From: Leptodactylus fallax | Taxonomy: Eukaryota; Chordata; Amphibia; Anura; Leptodactylidae | Direction of reading: 5' to 3' | Length of the DNA: 64,000 bases | Assembly: GCA_947044405.1 (NCBI GenBank) | Contig: CAMRHE010000457.1 | Span: 1,104,001-1,168,000 of the forward strand | Shown here: one piece after another, positions 33,601 through 43,100 of the stretch | Layout: each line of letters starts with the position of its first letter | How positions within the stretch are numbered: the stretch's first letter is position 1 | Made by a program: the position numbers and the translations under genes | Notes under the pieces: generated by a model | Told to the model about the DNA's origin: nothing | The model's input: the letters and a program-made list of their open reading frames with translations, nothing else | Databases searched by the model: none

Positions 33601-36600
33601 ACCCCAGCCCTGCAGAAGGATAGGTTAGTGTCACTAGAACCAGTATATCACCCCAGCCCTGCAGATAGATACGTTAGTGTCACTAGAACCAGTATATCAC
33701 CCCAGCCTGCAGATAGATAGGTTAGTGTCACCAGAACCAGCATATCACCCCAGCCCTGCAGATAGATAGGTTAGTGTCACCAGAACCAGCGTATCACCCC
33801 AGCCCTGCAGAAGGATAGGTTAGTGTCACTAGAACCAGCATATCACCCCAGCCCTGCAGATAGATAGGTTAGGGTCACCTAAGTCAAACAGTGTTTTCCC
33901 CTTGTGAATTGCTGCCTCCATTGCTGAGATATCGCTTTTTTGTCATAATATAAATGAGCTCTTGGAGCAGTAAGGGTGTGGCCATTTCCCTCTTTGGAGC
34001 AATGGTAAGGCCCTTATTGCTCCAAAGAACTAATTTGGATATTGACACAAACAGCGATATCTCACCAGTGTAGGCACTCATTCAGTCAGGTGACATTTGA
34101 GTCAACTATCTATCTTCGGGTTTGGGTTGATATGATGGATTCTGGTGACAGACTCATTTTCATAGGTCATTTTCTGGCGACACATTTCCTTTAAATGGTC
34201 AATAACTTTCAACAAATTTTGTCAAAGTGAGTAAAACAGCTAAATATAAAATACTTTGTAATATATCTTAGCAAAGAAAAATGCTTCTTTCTCTACTTAT
34301 CAGCCTCTTTTCCTCCTCTCCTCAGCTCCCCTTTCCTCGGCTCACTGGAGTATTGTACCAGATTACATGTGCCCATATAAGTCTATGGAAAGGAAAGAGG
34401 GAAGGAGAGAGGAAGAGGCGAGTGAGAGAATAACATGGTGCTGGAGCTTATAGTAAGTTTTCTATCTCACCCCAAGTTCTGTTGTCACATTATAATTTTC
34501 CATAAATGTTGTGCTTGGCTGAACCTGAAATTTTTGGGCTCCCACGTAGTGTCAAACACTCATTTCTTGGCATCTTCCGGCCTCCTGGGTGATATAACTT
34601 TATATCTATGCTTATATGATTTTTTCATCATGATTCAATAAACATTTGCAAATTAAGAGAAAGACAACCATAAATGTGCTGACTCTAGTGGCAGAAATGA
34701 CTTTGCTCTTTTAAAGGGGCTGGATATCATAGAGTGAGTCTTCCACTAGAGACTTCTCCATGAGTTAGGATGGCCAATTTAAGATTGCCAATTATTACAT
34801 GGATAGTTAATTATCTGAATGCCCCTTGCAGTGGGAAATGTTTAGTTTGTGATGGCTTCCCCTGGCAAAAACAGATGTTCTCCAGATGTGCTGGGGCCTG
34901 GTCATTGCAGTATAAAAGGGGTTGTGTCTGATAAGGTGGAACAACCAAGGAATTATAGACAAATGAATCTTTACTGGACACAGTAAATAAACAATATGCA
35001 ATGTCCTTGCAATATTTCGGCAGATTCGGAAATATATGAAGACAGCCAGAGTAACGCTCAGCAGTGGACGAGACATGTTTTTTGATATTAATGGAGATCC
35101 TCCTCCGGTGTATGACATAGTCAACTGGCAAGTGGGCTCGGATGGTGGACTGGTCCAAGTCAACGTAGGACAGTATGACTCCTCAGCTTTAATCATCAAT
35201 ACCAGTTCTATAAGATGGAATGGGGGTGACACCAAGGTACACATAGTATACATGATCTCAAATGATCAAAAATGTATCAAATCTAGTTTTGCTGCTGTAT
35301 TATATTTATAGTTTTTGCAAATGTTATTACTATTAGTATTATTATTAGTAGTAGTATGATCATTTATTATTCATTAATTCCATGGTGCTGTACATTATTA
35401 TATTAATCCCATTGTGCTGTGCATTATTATATTAATCCCATTGTGCTGTGCATTATTATATTAATCCCATGGTGCTGTACATTATTATATTAATTCCATG
35501 GTGCTGTACATTATTATATTAATCCCATTGTGCTGTGCATTATTATATTAATCCCATTGTGCTGTGCATTATTATATTAATTCCATTGTGCTGTGCATTA
35601 TTATATTAATCCCATGGTGCTGTACATTATTATATTAATTCCATGGTGCTGTACATTATTATATTAATCCCATTGTGCTGTGCATTATTATATTAATCCC
35701 ATGGTGCTCTGTACATTATTATATTAATTCCATGGTGCTCTGTACATTATTATATTAATTCCATGTTGCTGTACATTATTATATTAATCCCATGGTGCTG
35801 TATATTATTATATTAATCCCATGGCACTCTGTACATTATTATATTAATTCCATTGTGCTCTGGACATTATTATATTAATCCCATGGTGCTCTGTACATTA
35901 TTATATTAATTACATGGTGTTCTAGACATTATTATATTAATCCCATAGTGCTATACATTATTATATTAATTCCATGGTGCTCTGGACATTATTATATTAA
36001 TTATATGATTCTGTACATTATTATATTAATCCCATGGTGCTCTGTACATTATTATATTCATTCCATGGTTCTATACACTATTATATTAATCTCATGGTGC
36101 TCTGTACATTGGAGGGTTTACATACAATACACAAAATACACAAAACAAGTACAATACTAAAAGTGGCCAACTGGAACAGTGGTATAAAGGGCCCTGCCTG
36201 CAGAGCTTACAATATATGAGGGAAGATGGATAGAGACAGTAGGTGAGGGAAAAAGCTATTCAGAGGGTGGTGTGGTGAGGGCTTTGTAGGCTTTTCTGAA
36301 TAGGTGAGTCTTCAGTATGAGGAGATCCAGGAGAGGGCCAGGTCGGTGATGTCAAGGAATGAGAGAGTTTGTAACAAGAGGGAGTGGTCGATTGTGTTAA
36401 AGGTGGAGGAAAGGTCAAGGAAGAGGAGGACAGAGTAGTGCAGCTGAACTTTGGCATTTAGTAGGTCGTTTGTGACTTTGGTTAGGGTAGTTTCTGTGGA
36501 GTGATAGGGTCGGAAACCTGACTGTAATCTGTCAAAGAGTAAGTTGGACGAGAGATAGGAGGATAGTTAAAAGTGACTGTGTTGTTCAAGGAGTTTTGAG

Positions 36601-39600
36601 GGATACAGGAGTGGTGAAATAGGGTGATAGTTGGTTGGAGAGGACAAGTCGAGGGATGGTTTCTTAAGGATAGGTGTAAAGGTAGCATGTTTAAAGGCAG
36701 ATGGGAAGGAACCTGTGGTGAGAGAGGCTGAAGAGATGAGTTAGAGCAGTAGGGAAGATGTTAGTGAGGTTGGGGATGAGATGATATTGCATTGGGTCAA
36801 TCACAAAGGTGGTGAGATGGGATTTTGAAATTAGGGTGGAGAGCTTTACGTTAGTGACAATGAAGAAGGTTAAGGATGAAGAGCACAGAACAGTTAGGTA
36901 GAGTGGTTGTGGGGGGTTAGGCTGAGGCTCTCTCTGTTGGTGTCAATTTAGTTTTTGAAGTAAGAGGAAAAGGCGTGTTCGTTTTGAGGTTGGGGTTCTT
37001 TTACAGAGAAGAGGGATGAGAATGTTAGCAAATTGTGGTCACAGAGCATGGTGGGAGAGCTAGAGAGGTTGGATAGGGAACAGAGGTGGGTGAACATGAG
37101 GTCCCAGTGTATGTCCACCTATGTGAGTGGCAGTGGAGGACCACTCATTGAGACCAAAGGAGGTAGTGAGGGATAGGAGTTTGGAAGCAGAAGAGTGTTT
37201 TGAGTCAATGGAGATGTTGAAATCATCCATGATGTTAGTGGGGGTGTTAGTGAAGAGGATGTGCATTAGCCATGTGGTAAAGTGGTCGATGAAGGTGGTG
37301 GTAGATCCTGGTGGTCGAGGTAGAGGCTGGATTGGGGTGAAGGAACAGTTGTCAGACAGGAGAAGGCCAACACCTCCCCCAGGTTTGTTGTTGGGGCAGG
37401 GAGTGTGCAAGAACTGAGGGCTGCTATAGGAGAGCGCATCCGGGGGGAGTAGTGTCTGAGTAGTGTCATCGCTTGTCACCACCCATTAGTCTGTTGTGGT
37501 GACTCCCATCTTGGTCTTCTCTTCTACTTCCTCTGACGCAGTGCTGGACGGCAGCAACTGTGCATGACGGGCCGCCATTTTCCGGTGGTCCGTACTACAC
37601 CTGTTGTGAAAGACCACCGGAAAATGGCGGCAGTCCAGCGCTGCCTCAGAGGAAGTAGAAGAAAGAAGATACAGAGAAGACCAAGATGGGAGTCACCACA
37701 ACAGACTAATGGGCGGTGATAAGCGATGACGCAATGGGTGCTCACTGCCACAGAGGAACACCCCGGGTTCTTCGTGAGGATCATTTCCATAATTGAAGAA
37801 ACAAATTTTTACAGAAATGGCTGGGAGAAGACAACAATGAAAGGTAGGAGAAGAATGGCCTTTTTAAAGGCCATTCCAATGTGCCATTAGCTTAAAAGTG
37901 TTTTTTTAAATGATACATTCCCTTTAAGGAGTTACGTGTGGTGATGCTGGTTGAGAGTTGAGAGGAAAAAGATCTGACAGTAGGGATGTGCTGAGGTGGT
38001 CCAGGATTAGGAGATATGTCGTTGGCAGTAAGGAGAAGAAGGGGGAGGGATTGCAGGTGTGAGTAGGAGAGAGGGTGTGAGGGAGTTGTGTGTGTCTGAG
38101 GTGGAAAGTTTGCAGGTTTGGGAGTAGCTCTGTGGAGAAGGTCAGATGGTGGGGTAGAACAAATGGAGAGGTGGAGATTTTGTTACTGACACTGGTGGTT
38201 TAGGTTTGAAGAGTCACTTTTAGACGTAAGGAAAGAACAACAGTGGTTACGGTGATAAGCATAATTCTGGTGAGTGCACTTAAGCATTACACTTGAGCAT
38301 GTTGCACTGAATGGACCAAGGTCAGATCTGACCTCTGCACCTCTCTTGATGAGCTTCAAGAGGTAGTCACCTGAAATGGTTTTCACTTCACAGGGGTGCC
38401 CTGTCAGGTTTAATAAGTGGGATTTCTTGCCTTATAAATGGGGTTGGGACCATCAGTTGTGTTGTTCAGAAGTCAGGTGGATACACAGCTGATAGTCCTA
38501 CTGGATGGAGTCTTAGAATTTGTATTATGGCAAGAAAAAAACAGCTAAGTAAAGAAAAACGAGTGGCCATCATTACTTTAAGAAATGAAGGTCAGTCAGT
38601 CCGAAAAATTGGGAAAACTTTGAAAGTGTCCCCAAGTGCAGTGGCCAAAACCATCAAGCGCTACAAAGAAACTGGCTCACATGAGGACCGCCCCAGGAAA
38701 GGAAGACCAAGAGTCACCTCTGCAGCGGAGGATAAGTTCATCCGAGTCACCAGCCTCAGAAATCGCAGGTTAACAGCAGCTCAGATTAGAGACCAGGTCA
38801 ATGCCACACAGAGTTCTAGCAGCAGACACATCTCTACAACAACTGTTAAGAGGAGACTGTGTGCAGCAGGCCTTCATGGTAAAATAGCTGCTAGGAAACC
38901 ACTGCTAAGGACAGGCAACAAGCACAAGAGACTTGTTTGGGCTAAAGAACACAAGGAATGGACATTAGACCTGTGGAAATCTGTGCTTTGGTCTGATGAG
39001 TCCAAATTTGAGATCTTTGGTTCCAACCACTGTGTCTTTGTGCGACGCAGAAAAGGTGAACGAATGGACTCTACATGCCTGGTTCCCACCGTGAAGCATG
39101 GAGGAGGAGGTGTGATGGTGTGGGGGTGCTTTGCTGGTGACACTGTTGGGGATTTATTCAAAATTGAAGGAATACTGAACCGGCATGGTTACCACAGCAT
39201 CTTGCAGCGGCATGCTATTCCATCCGGTTTTGCATTTAGTTTGACCATCATTTATTTTTCAATGGACAATGACCCCAAACACACCTCCAGACTGTGTAAG
39301 GGCTATTTGACCAAGAAGGAGAGTGATGGGGTGCTACGCCAGATGACCTGGCCTCCACAGTCACCAGACCTGAACCCAATCCAGATGGTTTGGGGTGAGC
39401 TGGACCGCAGAGTGAAGGCAAAAGGGCCAACAAGTGCTAAGCAACTCTGGGAAATCCTTCAAGACTGTTGGAAGACCATTTCAGGTGACTACCTCTTGAA
39501 TCTCATCGAGAGAATGCCATGAGTGTGCAAAGCAGTAATCAAAGCAAAAGGTGGCTACTTTGAAGAACCTAGAATATAAGACATATTTTCAGTTGTTTCA

Positions 39601-40067
39601 CACTTTTTTGTTAAGTATATAATTCCACATGTGTTAATTCATAGTTTTGATGCCTTCAGTGTGAATCTACAATGTTTATACTCATGAAAATACAGAAAAC
39701 TCTTGGAATGAGAAGGTGTGTCCAAACTTTTGGTCTGTACTGTATATATATATATATATATATATATACTATCAAGTCCTAAGGATTAATTACATAGTCT
39801 GTGTTACAGGTGTGAACAGAGGTGGAGATACATGTGGGCTAATGCAGATAGAATCAGAGGCAGGGAAGGTTTAGGGGATATAAGTGGAGAGTACAGGATT
39901 ATCTACTTTTATGAGAGGCAAAAAAGACTGGGCTCTTTGGATTTTTTTTTCCCACTACGGCGCTCACCATACACCGGGCTTTTTCAGACAAGGGGATGTA
40001 TAATTTGTTTAGGTTTATTTTTGCTTATTTTCATTCACATCTAGAGAAAGGGAAGGGGGATTTGAAC

Positions 40068-40131
<64 letters not shown>

Positions 40132-43100
40132 TTTTAACTATTTTATTAGCCTTCCTATCTTTTGATTGCATTTCTCTACATAGCTCTATGATCATTAGGC
40201 TTCCGGCTGTCATAGGAACAGGATGGCTCCTGCAATCTCGCGGCACGGGGATGTCCTACAATGGCAAAGGCAGATACAAAAGGTCAAAAGCCCAGATACC
40301 ACCCTTCCTATTACTAGGGATAAGCAAACCCAAATTTGAGACAAATTTTCCTAACGTTTCAGGCTTGACCGAACTAGAAACTTTTAGGGTTCACCACCCT
40401 TGAAACATTATTATACTATGGGGTCTCCTCAGAATATAGTAAGTGGAGGCCTAGAGAAGGTGAGTAAAAATAACAGAGAGTTATATTTGCCTTGGCTCAC
40501 CTCTCCTGGCCATTTGGTGGTCCCCTGGCATCCTCTTCAGTCCTCTGACTGATGTCATGCGTCCTGGGGTCACTGCTGAGACCCGTAATTGGAAGAGGTC
40601 AAGTGGGGCATGCTGACGTAATGACGTTGGGTCATAGTGTCATGACATCAGCAGTGACCTGTTACCATGATAGTGGGAGCCTATTGAAGGTTCCAAGGCT
40701 TGTCATTCCATTGTGTCTATTACAGGCTGCGCTAGACAAGTAAGAGACCTATAGTGAATTTACAATACATTGCTATATATTTAGCCCTCAATGTTGATAT
40801 AAAATGTATTTCTAATGTATCTACAGTGTCAGACCAGCCCAACTGAGTACCAGAGAATCCTCTGGTTGGCCCAGGTTCCAACACAATAATAGCCTAATAA
40901 AAGGCACCCAAATTTGAAGGGTACTATAGTCTCTTCACTGGGGTTTGAAAGACAGGCTCCAGAATCATTTTATGTGGTGGGCCCAAGGAACCTCAGTCCG
41001 AAGCTATGCGTCTACCATCATCAAACAACTGGTCACGCCAACAATGTCAAACAGATATATTATGGGGGTCTCAGAAAACTCTTTCAGATGACCATATAGC
41101 ATATCCAGCTAGGACGAAGAGAAGTAGATTTTATGGTTATATATATCCAACCTGCCCAATAACAGGTAAACAGAGAGAGACATTGCCTCTATTCTTATGG
41201 TTCGGTAAAGTGCCTCGTGTACAGAACTTCAGAATAAAGTTTTGTCCGTGAAGAGCAATAAAGGGGCTATGCCATTAAGGCCACTTATCCCCTATCCACA
41301 CTTATTTGGCAGCCCCATACCAGTGAGTGGACTTTTGGTTCCCCCTGTTCTCCCAAACTAACCGCTAAGTCCCCCAGCTATCTGTCACTTATCCCCTATC
41401 CTGTAGATAGAGAATGTGTCCTTAATGGCACAACGCCTTTAAGGAATATTAGTTTTTGTGAAAGTCAAAAGTCATCATGACTGGTACCTGGGCCTCAGAG
41501 GGCAGGTTAAGACTGTGAAGGGACAGCACAACTAAATCCATGCAGCAGCCACTTCATTCTCAGGATCGGTGAGGATTCCAGAGGTCAGACTCCCACCAAT
41601 CTTAAAATGACAGCATATCCTACCCATATGCTATCACTTTATGAGATCAAAATACCCCTTTTATAAAAATAGTCCCCCATTTAGGATCCTCAAGTATTAC
41701 ATGGGCAGCCTCTCGACTTAAAGGACACTGTGTAAGACCCCATGCACACGACCAAGTGTACATCCAATGTGGGGCCAAGTTGTCACCCGAGTGCATTCTG
41801 TGTTGCATTTATCTCTATGGGGACTTGAGATTCATTCTGTTCCAATGACACTGAGAAGGATAAGACCTGCTTTATTTTCATGGGAATAGAATGGACCATC
41901 GGACGCCCCCTTGAAGGAGCAATGGATGGGCATGGAGCCTTTCCAGGGCTATGATATTTATCTTAATTTCCTATTCTCATGCCACTGACATCACATCCAT
42001 TGTCCTACGAATAGGGATAAGCTGCAATACCAAGTACAGCCACTATACAATGTGCGGTGCTCTGCTTGGTAAGTAGTGAAGAGGCCACAAGAATCGATAT
42101 CATAGTCCTGGACAACCCCTTTAATATCCCTTTTGAATGGCTATTGAACTCTTGCTGCCAGTTTTTACTCAGGAGATCCCAACAGAAGAACATCATGTTC
42201 GGTGCTAAATGTCGGGGAGTCCAAAGCAGACAATCCATTTAATGTTAGATTGATCTCTATATTGCCATATTGCAAAAGAGCAGATGATCACCAGTCGTTC
42301 AATTAAATGTACCATACCAGCACACCATAGCACCATCTGAAAAGTAGTCATGTGATACGTTAAAGGGGTATTACTGGCTAAAACTATTGATGACTATTCT
42401 AAGCATAGGTCATCAATATCAGATCGGTGAGAATGTGACAGCTGACACCCCTCAATTATCTGTTGTCAGCATCTGATATGCAGAGAATGGAGCAGAAAAC
42501 AGACAGCGCTGTTCTCTGTGTAGTGGCAGGACCATATACTGCAGATCAGTTTCTATCCACTTGAATGGGAGTTAAGTTGCAGTGACTAATTTCAGCCACT
42601 ACTCAGACAATGGCGCTGTCTGCGCTTGCTCTGTTCTCTGTGTATCAGCTGCTGAGAACAGATCGGGGGGGGGGGGGTGTTGGATCCTCACCCATGCGAT
42701 ATTGATGATCTGCCCTTAGGTCATCAACAGAGATGAACAATACTCTCAAGATTTGTTTCATGAACATTTCCTCTGCAAGTTTCCGGTCTTACCCAGAAGT
42801 GCTATTATTATACTCTGGGGTCTCTTCAGACTACAGAGTATAATAATCGGAAGTCCAAGGGAGGTGAAAACAATAATATACACCCATACTCACCTTCCCT
42901 CACCTCTCCTGGGCTCCTTTGCGGCGTTAGGTGCTTTTTCCTGGGCCTCTTTCAGCCTCCTGGGTGATGTCAGTGGTCCTGAGTCACCACTAAGACTTGT
43001 GATTGGGTCTCAGCGAACATTAATGTCATGACACTTTTATATAAGCTTCATGAAGTCAAAGTACCCCAAATGACTACTGAGGCCCAATCAGAGGCCACCG

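Noticed and set aside
28404..33880. Regular 49- and 52-bp arrays as CRISPR-like
   Set aside because: The units are contiguous without unique spacers, and the genome is eukaryotic.
34807..35253. Minus-strand frames of 115 and 148 codons
   Set aside because: They overlap the fourth V2R exon on the other strand and show no motif, so they are shadows or chance.
38183..38386. Minus-strand frame resembling a transposase C-terminus
   Set aside because: It is the inverted-repeat copy of the Tc1 gene end plus LINE sequence, not a gene.
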